A stretch of DNA of 64,000 nucleotides from Castellaniella sp049671645 (lineage in GTDB: Bacteria; Pseudomonadota; Gammaproteobacteria; Burkholderiales; Burkholderiaceae_B), in contig NZ_JBATVG010000017.1 of the NCBI RefSeq assembly GCF_049671645.1, positions 1 to 64,000 of the forward strand, given 5' to 3'. Each line of letters opens with the position of its first letter. Positions within the stretch are counted from its first letter, which is position 1. The position numbers and the translations under genes were made by a program. The notes beneath the pieces were generated by a model. The model was not told the origin of the DNA. It saw nothing but the letters and a program-made list of their open reading frames with translations, and did not search any database. Shown here piece after piece: positions 9,161 to 17,822 of the stretch.

Positions 9161-9619
9161 TCAGTCGAAACGGTCGATGATGGAGGAAATGAGGTCAAGT
9201 GCGTGCTTGAGTTCCTCTACGTGGGTCTGATCGAGGATTTTCAGAGTTTTCCGAATGTGTGTGCTGGAAATTCCCTCGGTGCGCGGCAGGTAGACAACCT
9301 CGCAATGTGCTTTCAATTCATCAAAACGGCCTGACCAATCGCTGCCCATTCCGAATATCGAAACCCCGTGCTGCTCGATATCGCTGGTTTTCTGCTCCCA
9401 GCAGTTTTCGGGAATGGCCAGATCGACGCATGTCAGAGCCCGGACGATTTCGATCCGGTCCGCAAATGGGACTACCGTCTTCTTGCCCTTGACGTGATTG
9501 AATTCATCGGTGGATACCCCGACGACCAGGCGATCCCCCAAGGCGCGTAACCGCTGCAGCAGACGCAGATGGCCGATATGAAAAAGGTCGAAGGTGCCGT
9601 AGGTCAGGATGGTTTTCAT
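9161..9619 (-). CDS. tagD: Glycerol-3-phosphate cytidylyltransferase
   Basis: This 152-residue protein has the cytidylyltransferase fingerprint TYGTFDLFHIGHLRLL at the start, with HxGH nucleotide-binding histidines, and the second signature RTEGISSTHIR near residue 125. It makes CDP-glycerol from CTP and glycerol-3-phosphate in the cytoplasm. The length fits TagD (about 130 residues) with a short helical tail. It lies 16 bases upstream of the CDP-glycerol phosphotransferase and 16 bases downstream of the ATP-grasp/HAD gene on the same strand, so one transcript probably carries all three plus the aminotransferase gene. Confidence 0.88.
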   Translation of the reverse strand: MKTILTYGTFDLFHIGHLRLLQRLRALGDRLVVGVSTDEFNHVKGKKTVVPFADRIEIVRALTCVDLAIPENCWEQKTSDIEQHGVSIFGMGSDWSGRFDELKAHCEVVYLPRTEGISSTHIRKTLKILDQTHVEELKHALDLISSIIDRFD

Positions 9620-9635
9620 GGCGAGTCTGGGTTTC

Positions 9636-10919
9636 TCAGGACAGGGTTTCGATCATGTCCGGTGCAAAAACGGGGATGCCCCGTAGCTGAGCTACGGCCT
9701 CTCTTTCGCGAAATGAGTCGTCGATGAAAATAGCCGGAAGCAAGTCGATGTGATCTGATTTCAGTCCGCCGTCGGTGATGTGGACGATCCGGTCAAAGAC
9801 CGCCTGCAGGCGGGTGCGGCGCAGGGTCTCGTGCAGATCGCCCGCGTGGCGGGTCAGCAGCGTGATCGTGCAGCCGTTGTCGATGGCTTTGTACAGGAAA
9901 GCCAGTAACTCGGTGTTGACCCGTCCCTTGATAAGCAGACAGTCGTCCAGGTCGACGTAGACATGCCGGTAATCAATCTGGATCCGGAAGCGATTTTCCA
10001 GGGCACGGTCCAGTTCGATCGGATAGCGATTGGCGGCAATCGATACGGGCCAGTCGAATGCATCGAATGCGCTGAGCAGGGGCAGGTTCACCCCTAGGCC
10101 GCGCTGCAGGGCCGATGATCCAGCGAAGCGGGTGGCGACTTCCAGTAGCCTGGGTTGGCCAGTGCTGTCCTGCCTGGCCTGGAAGAACCAGGCGCCGCGC
10201 GGATGCAGCCGCTGGTTGATGGCTGCAGCCCAGTCCGCGAACATACCGGTGAAGTCGGTGCTGGGGGAGGTGTTGACGCTGATGCCGTTACTGACCCGGT
10301 CGCGCCCCCTGGCCGCGTGAAACAGCAGTGTGCCGTGGCGATCCGAGAAACAGTCGATGGTCCATTCCCTGCCTGGCAGGTATTCCAGGATCAGCATGTC
10401 CAGTCCGGGCTGACGAGCCAGCAGCGCGGATGCGCCGGCGGCGTCGACCGCGAGGGATGCGTGGCGCGATCCATAGCCGCGGTCCGGTTTGATGAAGACG
10501 GGATAGGCAGGGACGGTTGCCAGGGTCGGATAGTGCCTGGGCGTCGGGACCACGTCCGCCAGCGTGCCGTAGGTCAGGGTCTTCGATGCGCAGATCCGGG
10601 TGGTTTCCAGGCCGCTGCCGATAACGCGCACACCCAGGCGCTGAGCCAGGTCCTGCAGCGTTTCGGCCACTGCATCCATGGTGGGGTAGATGGCGTCGAT
10701 GCGATGCGCCTGGATGATATCCGTCAGGCGCGATGCGAAATCGAGGCTGTTGTGAAAAGGCAGGCCGCCGATGTAGTCTTCATAGACAAAGCGTCCGTGA
10801 TCGTCGACGCTGGAGGCGCCAACCAGGTCGAAATGCGTGGAATAGCGCAGCGCGCGGTGGATTTCCAGACCGATTTCCGACCCGCAGGGAAAGACCAGAA
10901 TGCGCTTGCTCATGGTCAT
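9636..10919 (-). CDS. ATP-grasp enzyme fused to a HAD-like domain
   Basis: The 427-residue protein has two modules. The first, about residues 1-300, is ATP-grasp: ILVFPCGSEIGLEIHRAL at the start, then VFIKPDRGYGSRHASL and a late segment QPRLLEVATRFAG. The second, about residues 320-427, is a compact HAD phosphatase-like fold: YVDLDDCLL (motif I), LLTRHAG (motif II), GGLKSDH (motif III) and FIDDSFRE (motif IV). The start at 10919 overlaps the aminotransferase stop as ATGA; an ATG at 10913 is an alternative. The fusion implies that ligation and phosphate removal act on one sugar intermediate, but the substrate is not known. Confidence 0.8.
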   Translation of the reverse strand: MTMSKRILVFPCGSEIGLEIHRALRYSTHFDLVGASSVDDHGRFVYEDYIGGLPFHNSLDFASRLTDIIQAHRIDAIYPTMDAVAETLQDLAQRLGVRVIGSGLETTRICASKTLTYGTLADVVPTPRHYPTLATVPAYPVFIKPDRGYGSRHASLAVDAAGASALLARQPGLDMLILEYLPGREWTIDCFSDRHGTLLFHAARGRDRVSNGISVNTSPSTDFTGMFADWAAAINQRLHPRGAWFFQARQDSTGQPRLLEVATRFAGSSALQRGLGVNLPLLSAFDAFDWPVSIAANRYPIELDRALENRFRIQIDYRHVYVDLDDCLLIKGRVNTELLAFLYKAIDNGCTITLLTRHAGDLHETLRRTRLQAVFDRIVHITDGGLKSDHIDLLPAIFIDDSFREREAVAQLRGIPVFAPDMIETLS

Positions 10920-12034
10920 CGGGCTGTGCGTAGAACGATGTCTATCAGCCGTTCCTGGTCTTCGTCTTGCAAGGTGGGATAGATGGGCAGGCAGATGACC
11001 TGCTCGGCCAGGGCGTGCGCGTGGGGCAGATGCCCGTCGGCGGCGCTGGGGAGCCCGCGGTACATGGGGAATGCGCTGACCAGGGGGTAGAAGTAGCGTC
11101 GGGCGTGGATGTGGTGCGATTTCAGCAGGGTGTACAGTGCATCCCGGCTGACGGGATGGTCTGGGCCGACGAACAGGGGGCAGTAGGCATGGTTCCATTC
11201 CAGCCCTACAGGCCCTTGCAACAGGCGCAGGCTGGGGATGTCCTTGAAGGCATCTTGGTAGCGCTGGTGAATGGTGGTCCGGCTCTCCAGCGCCTGGCTC
11301 ATGTGCCTGAGTTGCAGCAGCCCCATAGCCGCGCAGACTTCGTTCATCTTGCCGTTGATGCCGGGCGCCACCACGGTGACTTCGTCGGCGAAGCCGAAGT
11401 TCTTGAGGTAGTCGATGCGTTGTTTGATCTTGGCATCCGGGCACACAATGGCGCCGCCCTCGAAGGTGTTGAATACCTTGGTGGCATGGAAGCTGAGGAC
11501 GGCCAGATCGCCGTGATTCAGGATGCTGATGCCGTCCTGCTTGACGCCGAAGGCGTGCGCCGCGTCATAGATGACTTTCAGCCCGTAGGTGTCCGCGATC
11601 TGTTGAATGCGATCGACATTGCAGGGGATGCCGTAGCAATGCACCGGCAGGATGGCCGTGGTGGCGGGAGTGATAGCCTCTTCGATGCGGTCGGGGTCCA
11701 GGTTGCAGGTGGCCGGGTCGACGTCGACGAATACAGGCTTGATGTTGTTCCACAGCAGCGAGTGGGCGGTGGCGGCGAAGGTGTAGGGTGTGGTGATGAC
11801 CTCGCCGCTGATGCGCAGGGCCTGCAGGGCGGTGACCAGCGCCAGGGTGCCGTTGGCGAACAGGCTCAGGTGCTGGACGCCCAGGTAGGCCGCCAGTTCG
11901 CTTTCCAGTTGTTGGTGAAATGGACCGCCATTGGTCAGGCGTTTGCTGGCCCAGATTTTTTCCAGATACGGAATGAATTCCTGCAGGGGGGGTAGATGCG
12001 GCTCGGTGACGAAAACGGGGCGCTGTGAGATCAT
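10916..12034 (-). CDS. DegT/DnrJ/EryC1/StrS aminotransferase
   Basis: This 372-residue PLP enzyme has the family layout: TNGGPFHQQLE near residue 35, FANGTLALVTAL, a PLP-contacting segment VIYDAAHAFGV and the Schiff-base lysine in SFHATKVFNTFEGG. DegT enzymes transfer an amino group from glutamate to a keto-sugar nucleotide. The start motif LPPLQEFIPYLEKIW resembles VioA-type dTDP-4-amino-4,6-dideoxyglucose aminotransferases, so a 4-amino sugar like viosamine is possible; viosamine decorates flagellin in Pseudomonas syringae. That specific assignment is inference. It heads a four-gene leftward operon and is divergent from the methyltransferase gene. Confidence 0.86.
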   Translation of the reverse strand: MISQRPVFVTEPHLPPLQEFIPYLEKIWASKRLTNGGPFHQQLESELAAYLGVQHLSLFANGTLALVTALQALRISGEVITTPYTFAATAHSLLWNNIKPVFVDVDPATCNLDPDRIEEAITPATTAILPVHCYGIPCNVDRIQQIADTYGLKVIYDAAHAFGVKQDGISILNHGDLAVLSFHATKVFNTFEGGAIVCPDAKIKQRIDYLKNFGFADEVTVVAPGINGKMNEVCAAMGLLQLRHMSQALESRTTIHQRYQDAFKDIPSLRLLQGPVGLEWNHAYCPLFVGPDHPVSRDALYTLLKSHHIHARRYFYPLVSAFPMYRGLPSAADGHLPHAHALAEQVICLPIYPTLQDEDQERLIDIVLRTAR

Positions 12035-12163
12035 GTCGTCCTGTGCCCGGATGGGCCGCGTAGGTACTGTGGGAAACCGTACCGATCATACTCCATCGGA
12101 TGGACGGGAATCCACGGAACATCCGGGACGGATAGGCGTCATTTCAATCATTCAAAGGCGAAA

Positions 12164-12832
12164 ATGGTTAGCAGAAAACAGCTGTATGAAGTTCTGGAAA
12201 ATCCGCAGTTGAATGAAATGGTCGCCACGATCTGGGGGCTGCTTGGCCAGAGCTTCGAGCACGCCCAGGCGCTGCTGCCGCCGGAACAGGCCATGGATCG
12301 CAAAGAGCTGTCTTTTCACGATCAGATCAGGTTGCTAGCCTATTTGTGCACGCTGATGGAAGATTTGCCGGGTGATATCGTCGAGATCGGTGTCTGGAAA
12401 GGGAAATCCCTGTCCTTGATGAACGAGGTATGCAACCGCGAAAGAAGAGTCATCGGGATCGACCCTTTTGCGTTGCCGAAGCAGTACGAGGAATTCAGCC
12501 ACTACAAGGAAATGCTGTTCCCGAATGCGGTCATCCTGAGAGGTTTTTCCGAACTGTGCGCACAGCGGTTTCAGGAACTGTCCCCCGGCGTGGCGTTGTT
12601 GCATATCGATGGCGGGCATGAGGGCAGGAATGTACTGCTGGATTTCCTGCTGTATTCCCCCAGTCTGGTTCCAGGGGGATTTGTCGTGTTTGATGACTAT
12701 ATGGATGCCAGGTATAGCCCGGAAGTCGGGCCGGCTGTCGATTTGCTTCGGGCTGGGGGGTATTTCAATGGATTCAATGTGCTTGGGGCCGTTCGCGGGT
12801 TCGAGAACAGTTATCTGATCCAGAAATTTTGA
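12164..12832 (+). CDS. TylF/macrocin-like class I SAM methyltransferase
   Basis: This 222-residue protein has the SAM-binding block DIVEIGVWKGKSLSLMNEV near residue 70, the second strand VIGIDPF, and an acidic metal/substrate region in LLHIDGGHEGRNV and FVVFDDYMD. This pattern marks metal-dependent O-methyltransferases of the TylF and Methyltransf_24 type, which methylate sugars. It is likely to cap or decorate the flagellin or surface glycan. It starts at ATG 12164 after AAGGCG and is divergent from the aminotransferase gene; the 129-base gap (12035-12163) must hold promoters for both, though I see no strong consensus there. Confidence 0.8.
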   Translation: MVSRKQLYEVLENPQLNEMVATIWGLLGQSFEHAQALLPPEQAMDRKELSFHDQIRLLAYLCTLMEDLPGDIVEIGVWKGKSLSLMNEVCNRERRVIGIDPFALPKQYEEFSHYKEMLFPNAVILRGFSELCAQRFQELSPGVALLHIDGGHEGRNVLLDFLLYSPSLVPGGFVVFDDYMDARYSPEVGPAVDLLRAGGYFNGFNVLGAVRGFENSYLIQKF

Positions 12833-12857
12833 TTCGGCATGCTCCGGGAATAGACTG

Positions 12858-15800
12858 ATGGCAATGGATTTTGAAACATCCCAGAGCGAGCGTCCTCCTC
12901 TGGTTTCCGTAGTGATCCCGGCATTCAGGCCGAAATACCTCCGGGCCGCGCTTGATAGCTTGCTGGCCCAGGATTTTTCGGATTATGAGATCGTGGTGGG
13001 GGATGATTGCCCCACGGATGATGTATTTGATTTATTCAGGGGAATCGTTGAAGACGGGAAAATAAAGAATTTTCGATACTACAGGAACGAGACTCGCCTG
13101 AGTGGCGGGGGAAATCTATCTTCTTGTATTCAAAAGGCTCGCGGGAAGTATATCAAGCCGCTGTTTGATGATGACGTCCTCCTACCGGGGGCGATTTCCC
13201 GGTTCGCGCAGGTTCTGTCGCAGCATGAGCATGTTTCCGTTGTCAGCTCCCGCCGCTTTCTGGTGGGCGAGCTCGGCGAACGGCTGTCCGACAACATTGC
13301 GACGGTTCCCCTGTTCGACGAGGATGTCATCCTCCATGGCCAGGACGCAGTATCTTTCCTGGGTGACGTCACTCTGAATTTCATTGGCGAACCCTCCGCC
13401 ATCATGTTCCGCCGGGAAGACTACGGCCCCATCGTCATGGAACACGGGGGGTTGCTCAAACTGGGGGGGCAGTATATTGAATGGGTCGGCGACTTGACGA
13501 TGACGGTCAAGCTGCTGCGCCGCGGCGATCTGGCCTTGCTGCACGAGCCTTATTCCAGTTTCCGTGTCTCGAAGGAGCAATTCAGTCAGCAGGGCCGCGA
13601 TCGGCCCGGGATCGGGGAAAAGGGGCACAGGGATTTCCAGCGAATGATCCGTGAACTGGGCTGGCGCCGGTCCGAGGACAATCATCTCGTCCGCGCGCGG
13701 CCCTTGCTCGATGATGGCGGGGGCTTCACACCGCTCCCTCTTGGGGAGCGTATTCGTGAACGTTTCGAGGCGTTGACCGAGAAAGAAGATGAGGCCAACC
13801 GCTGGGGTGTCCCTCAGTGGATGGCTGACCGGTCTCCATCCGCTGCCCGCATCCTGGCAATCCAGACCATGCTGCAGGCGAACCCGGACGTAGGGACACT
13901 GGGTGTGGCCGTCATCGTGTCGGATGATGCGGATCCACGGGCTGTGGCCGATACCTTGGCCAGCCTGGGTGCGCAGCATCGGCCTGTGGGCGGTGTGTGG
14001 CTGATTGGCGATGGCGTTCCGTCCGCAGAGATCACGCAGGATGCCGAGCGGGTGAGCGGTCGTGACCCGTGGCCCCTGTTGCTGTCCCAGCGGATCGAGC
14101 AGGGCGGCATGCCTGATTTCCTCTGGATCCTGCATGCCGGCGATCAACTGTTGCCGCACGCCACGCTGACCATGGGCGAATACCGTCTGCGGCAGCCCAA
14201 TCCTCTGGTCTGGTATGCGGACGAAGCCATCTTGAAGGACGGTGTCTCCGCCAACCCCATGCTGAAGCCGGATTTCAGTATCGACCTGCTGCGCAGCTAC
14301 CCCTATGTCGGGCGCAACCTGGTGCTCAGCACGGCCGCCATTCAGGCGGTGGGCGGCCTGGATGCGCGTCTGGCCGATCTGTCCCCGGTCGATCTGATCT
14401 GGCGCATGGTGGAACAGGCTGGGCCGTCTGTCGTGGGACACGTGCCGGAGGTTCTGCTGCATGGCGCTCGCGGCCTGATGGATTGGGTATGCGATGCTGG
14501 AACGTTGATCTGGTCTCCGGCGGTGACACAGGCCCATTTCGTGCGGATGGGGCTGGATGCCCAGGTCCAACCCGGACCCGTTTTGGGCTTGTTCCGTGTG
14601 GAATACCCCTTGCCGGCGCAGCCGCTGGTGTCCATCATCGTGCCAACCCGTGACCAGTTCCTCATTTTGCGCGATTGCGTCGAAGGTCTGATGGAGCGCA
14701 CGGACTACCCGAACTACGAGCTTCTGATCGTGGACAACGGCAGCGTCGAGCCGGGCGCGGTCCAGTTCCTGGGGAAACTCGAGAGCATGGCGCTGGATCA
14801 GGTACGTGTCCTGCGCTGGCCGCAGGCCTTCGATTTTGCCGCCATGAACAACTTTGCCGTCAGCCAGGCGCGCGGCGACGTCCTGTTGTTCCTGAACAAT
14901 GATATTCAGTTTTCGTCGCAGACGCGGCCTGATTGGCTGGAACGCCTGCTGCGGCAGGCCTTGCGTCCCGAGGTCGGGATGGCGGGAGCGCGCCTCGATC
15001 TGCCGGACAATCGGGTCGATCAATACGGCCAGGTGCCCGGCTTGGATAATAGTGTCGGCCCTGCTTTTCGGGGGGAACCCGCCGGCAAGTATGGATATAT
15101 GTACCGTCTGGCTGTTCAGCAGAATGCCAGCGCCTTGAGCGCATCGTGCCTGATGATGCGGCGGGCCGTGTTCGAGGAACTGGGCCGCTTCGATGCGCAG
15201 AATTTCCCGATCTACTACGCGGATACGGACCTCTCCCTGAAGGCATCCCAGGCCGGCTATCTCCTGGCGCTGGAGCCCGACACCGGCCTGTTGCACATGG
15301 GGGGGGCTACGCGGTTGCTGACGGAAAAATTCGGCTTGGCCGCCCGCCCGGACGACGAGCAGCGCGACCGTCTGTATGCCCGCTGGCTGCCGCAACTGGC
15401 GCACGATCCCTATTACCACCCCGCCTTTGGCAAGCTGTCGCCCGGGTTCAATTTGAGCCAGGATGCTTCGCGGATCCACGAGCCGCTGCCAGGTCGCCCA
15501 TTGCCGGTCGTGCTGGCCTCGCATGCGGATTGGCATGGATGCGGCCATTACCGGATTCTGCAGCCCTACACGGCGCTGGCTGGGGAACTGCGAACCGAAG
15601 GCGGCGTCAAATTCCACGATTTCCACTTCACCGATGTGGCCCGCATCCAGCCGGACGTCATCGTGTTGCAGGGGGCATGGCTGAACGAGGGCATCCTGAC
15701 CCAGATCCGGCGCTATCGCGAGATTACCGGCGCCAAGGTCGTCCTGGAGTTCGACGATTATCTGCCCAACATTCCGACCCGCAGCGTCTATCGTGGAAAG

Positions 15801-16490
15801 GCGTCGCAGGGCTGGGTCAAGAAGATGCGCCGCGCCATCGAGCAGGTGGATTGGCTGGTGGTGTCCACGCCTGTCCTGGCCCAGGAATACTCGGACTTCC
15901 ATCACGATATCCGGGTGGCGCTCAATGGCCTTCCGGTTGATTGGTGGGGGGGGCTGGAAGGGCGCCGCCGCGCAGGAAAGAAGATGCGCGTGGGCTGGGC
16001 CGGCGGTAGCGGCCATACCGGGGATCTGGCCGAGATCCGCTCCGTCGTCAAGGATTTGCAGGGCGAGGTCGAGTGGGTTTTCATGGGCATGAAGCCCGAC
16101 GATGTGGCGTGCGAGTTCCATTCCGGGGTTCCTATCGACCAGTATCCAGCCAAACTGGCCAGCCTGGACCTGGATCTGGCGGTCGTCCCGCTGGAATTGC
16201 ATCCGTTCAATCGCTGTAAGAGCAACCTGCGCCTGCTGGAGCTTGGGGCCTGCGGGGTGCCGGTCATCTGCACGGACATCGACCCCTATCGGGGCGATCT
16301 GCCCGTCACCCGGGTGCGCAATCGCCATCAGGATTGGGTGCAGGCCATTCGCGGGCATCTGGCGGACCCCGAGGCGTCTGCGCGCCAGGGGGATGCGCTG
16401 CGTGAAGCCGTACGGCGGGACTGGATGCTGGAAGGAGCCTTCCTGGATCAGTGGGCCCAGGCATGGGGCGTGGCGCCCGATGGTGTCTGA
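12858..16490 (+). CDS. Large multi-module glycosyltransferase
   Basis: At 1210 residues this protein strings together several transferase modules. Residues about 14-240 are a GT2 domain (PLVSVVIPAFRPKYLRAAL, acidic motif KPLFDDDVLLPG). Residues about 330-560 are a degenerate GT2-like region. Residues about 588-850 are a second clear GT2 domain (PLVSIIVPTRDQFLILRDC, LLIVDNGSVEPG, FLNNDIQF). Residues about 880-1200 look like a GT-B domain of the GT1/GT4 type (HADWHGCGHYRIL, LELGACGVPVICTDIDPYR). Proteins of this size next to fliC in Pseudomonas (FgtA, Fgt1, Fgt2) glycosylate flagellin. The gene converges on a flagellin gene across a terminator, which supports the same role here, acting on flagellin in the cytoplasm before export. 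Confidence 0.82.
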   Translation: MAMDFETSQSERPPLVSVVIPAFRPKYLRAALDSLLAQDFSDYEIVVGDDCPTDDVFDLFRGIVEDGKIKNFRYYRNETRLSGGGNLSSCIQKARGKYIKPLFDDDVLLPGAISRFAQVLSQHEHVSVVSSRRFLVGELGERLSDNIATVPLFDEDVILHGQDAVSFLGDVTLNFIGEPSAIMFRREDYGPIVMEHGGLLKLGGQYIEWVGDLTMTVKLLRRGDLALLHEPYSSFRVSKEQFSQQGRDRPGIGEKGHRDFQRMIRELGWRRSEDNHLVRARPLLDDGGGFTPLPLGERIRERFEALTEKEDEANRWGVPQWMADRSPSAARILAIQTMLQANPDVGTLGVAVIVSDDADPRAVADTLASLGAQHRPVGGVWLIGDGVPSAEITQDAERVSGRDPWPLLLSQRIEQGGMPDFLWILHAGDQLLPHATLTMGEYRLRQPNPLVWYADEAILKDGVSANPMLKPDFSIDLLRSYPYVGRNLVLSTAAIQAVGGLDARLADLSPVDLIWRMVEQAGPSVVGHVPEVLLHGARGLMDWVCDAGTLIWSPAVTQAHFVRMGLDAQVQPGPVLGLFRVEYPLPAQPLVSIIVPTRDQFLILRDCVEGLMERTDYPNYELLIVDNGSVEPGAVQFLGKLESMALDQVRVLRWPQAFDFAAMNNFAVSQARGDVLLFLNNDIQFSSQTRPDWLERLLRQALRPEVGMAGARLDLPDNRVDQYGQVPGLDNSVGPAFRGEPAGKYGYMYRLAVQQNASALSASCLMMRRAVFEELGRFDAQNFPIYYADTDLSLKASQAGYLLALEPDTGLLHMGGATRLLTEKFGLAARPDDEQRDRLYARWLPQLAHDPYYHPAFGKLSPGFNLSQDASRIHEPLPGRPLPVVLASHADWHGCGHYRILQPYTALAGELRTEGGVKFHDFHFTDVARIQPDVIVLQGAWLNEGILTQIRRYREITGAKVVLEFDDYLPNIPTRSVYRGKASQGWVKKMRRAIEQVDWLVVSTPVLAQEYSDFHHDIRVALNGLPVDWWGGLEGRRRAGKKMRVGWAGGSGHTGDLAEIRSVVKDLQGEVEWVFMGMKPDDVACEFHSGVPIDQYPAKLASLDLDLAVVPLELHPFNRCKSNLRLLELGACGVPVICTDIDPYRGDLPVTRVRNRHQDWVQAIRGHLADPEASARQGDALREAVRRDWMLEGAFLDQWAQAWGVAPDGV

Positions 16491-16533
16491 GTCCTAGGCA
16501 GCGCCCTGAACGGGTTGATGAGCGTTGGGGAAA

Positions 16534-16572
16534 GATAAAACCGCTGGACCGGGTAGGTCCAGCGGTTTTATC
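16534..16572. terminator. Bidirectional terminator between glycosyltransferase and flagellin genes
   Basis: A perfect 17-base inverted repeat (16534-16550 and 16556-16572) surrounds a five-base loop. A-rich and T-rich flanks on either side make it usable from both strands. It lies between two convergent genes. Confidence 0.85.
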
Positions 16573-16616
16573 TTTGTTGCCGGGGCGGCCGAAACCGCCT
16601 CGATCCGCTGCGTGGA

Positions 16617-16748
16617 TTAACGCAGCAGGGACAGCATGGTCTGCGGGACCTGGTTGGCCTGAGCCAGCACGGCGGTGCCAGCCTGTTGCAGGATCTGGGC
16701 ACGCGTCATGTTGGACACTTCCACCGCATAGTCGGCGTCTTCGATGCG
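16617..16748. repeat. Left arm of flagellin 3'-end inverted repeat
   Basis: These 132 bases are the reverse complement of 20164-20295 with only three mismatches, and 71 bases in a row (16678-16748) are identical. They encode the last 43 flagellin residues and the stop codon. Identity here is far higher than at the 5' ends of the two genes (about 88 percent over 147 bases), which suggests recent gene conversion or recombination between the copies. Confidence 0.9.
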
Positions 16749-17789
16749 TGAACGCGCGGCCGACAGGTTGGTGACGGTGTTTTGCAGGTTCGTAATCGTG
16801 GACTCGAAGCGGTTCTGGATTGCGCCCAGGTCGCTGCGCAGGTCGTCGACCTGCGCAATGGCCTTGTCCAAAGTATCCAAGGCATTGGGTGTGGCGCCCG
16901 ATGACAAGGACTTCAGAGACATCGTGTCCGTATCCAATGTGAAAGCAGCGGTGCCCGCAGTCGCCGTCACATCGGCGGTCGACGGCTCAACTGCAATGTA
17001 GTAGTCCTTGGCCGTCCCAGCCGTGCCCGTGAAGCCGCGCGACTCAAGATTACCTACTTCAGTGGCATCCGCCGGCGTCACAGAGACCTTGGCAAAGAAT
17101 TTGCCATTGTCATCCACGTACACGTTCGTGGCATCCACCGCAACACTGGCAGAGGCCACGCCCAAGCGTTCCGCCAGCTTGTTAGGTGTCTTTTCATCAA
17201 CAGTCGCGGCAGTCACACTAGACGTGGAGCCGTAAGCCTTTTGAAAATCAGCCGCAACAGCGGCCACAGGGGCACCACCAGTAGCCATCTTCGGGCCGGT
17301 TACGTTGAAGCTGCTCAGGTTCAGCGTACTAGAGGTGATCTTCTTCAGATCAATCTCAATCGTCTCGTTGTCATTGGCGCCGACTTGAATGGTCAGCGTC
17401 TGATCACTAGCCAGGACCTTGACGCTATTAAATTGCGTCTGATCGGATACACGGTTGATCTCATCCAGACGTTGGGTGATTTCAGCCTGAATGGACTGGA
17501 GGTCCGAATCGGAGTTCGTGCCGTTGGCAGCTTGAACGGACAGCTGACGGATGCGCTGCAAGTTGTTGTTGATTTCGTTCAGCGCCCCTTCGGTCGTCTG
17601 AGCGATGGAGATCCCGTCGTTGGCGTTGCGGCCAGCCTGGGTCAGGCCGTTGATATTGGCGGTAAAGCGGTTAGCGATGGCTTGGCCAGCGGCGTCGTCC
17701 TTGGCGCTATTGATACGCAGGCCCGACGACAGACGTTCGATCGCGGAACCCAGGGAGGATTGAGACTTGTTCAGGTTGTTCTGGGACAC
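16617..17789 (-). CDS. fliC: Flagellin, copy 1 (standard start codon missing)
   Basis: The frame encodes a full flagellin with conserved N-terminal (SQNNLNKSQSSLGSAIERL, SGLRINSAKDDAAGQAIANR) and C-terminal (SRIEDADYAVEVSNMTRAQI, LAQANQVPQTMLSLLR) D0/D1 regions and a variable centre, about 390 residues from the GTG at 17789. Homology continues upstream of that GTG through codons for TIINTNYLAL, but at the position of the initiator Met the codon is GGA (17820-17822), and no ATG, GTG or TTG precedes GTG 17789 before an in-frame stop. Starting at GTG would lose about 11 residues of D0 needed for export and packing. An ATT at 17816 after AGAGGG is a possible rare start. No sigma-28 promoter is visible. 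It may be silent. Confidence 0.8.
   Translation of the reverse strand: MSQNNLNKSQSSLGSAIERLSSGLRINSAKDDAAGQAIANRFTANINGLTQAGRNANDGISIAQTTEGALNEINNNLQRIRQLSVQAANGTNSDSDLQSIQAEITQRLDEINRVSDQTQFNSVKVLASDQTLTIQVGANDNETIEIDLKKITSSTLNLSSFNVTGPKMATGGAPVAAVAADFQKAYGSTSSVTAATVDEKTPNKLAERLGVASASVAVDATNVYVDDNGKFFAKVSVTPADATEVGNLESRGFTGTAGTAKDYYIAVEPSTADVTATAGTAAFTLDTDTMSLKSLSSGATPNALDTLDKAIAQVDDLRSDLGAIQNRFESTITNLQNTVTNLSAARSRIEDADYAVEVSNMTRAQILQQAGTAVLAQANQVPQTMLSLLR
17674..17696. repeat. Left copy of a 23-base identical inverted core in the flagellin 5' regions
   Basis: These 23 bases equal the reverse complement of 19591-19613 and encode the conserved DDAAGQAIA region. This is the longest identical run I found between the two flagellin 5' coding regions, so it is a candidate crossover site for inversion of the recombinase segment. 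It may equally be plain coding conservation. Confidence 0.45.
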
Positions 17790-17822
17790 CAGAGCAAGGT
17801 AGTTAGTGTTGATAATCGTTCC

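Noticed and set aside
10920..11444. Upstream extension of the ATP-grasp/HAD frame
   Set aside because: It runs through the aminotransferase gene in another frame and has no family match; the ATGA overlap at 10919 is a better start.
13182..16358. 1058-codon minus-strand reading frame
   Set aside because: It lies antisense to the large glycosyltransferase and gives Gln/His/Arg-rich sequence with no family motif, as expected of a GC-rich shadow frame.
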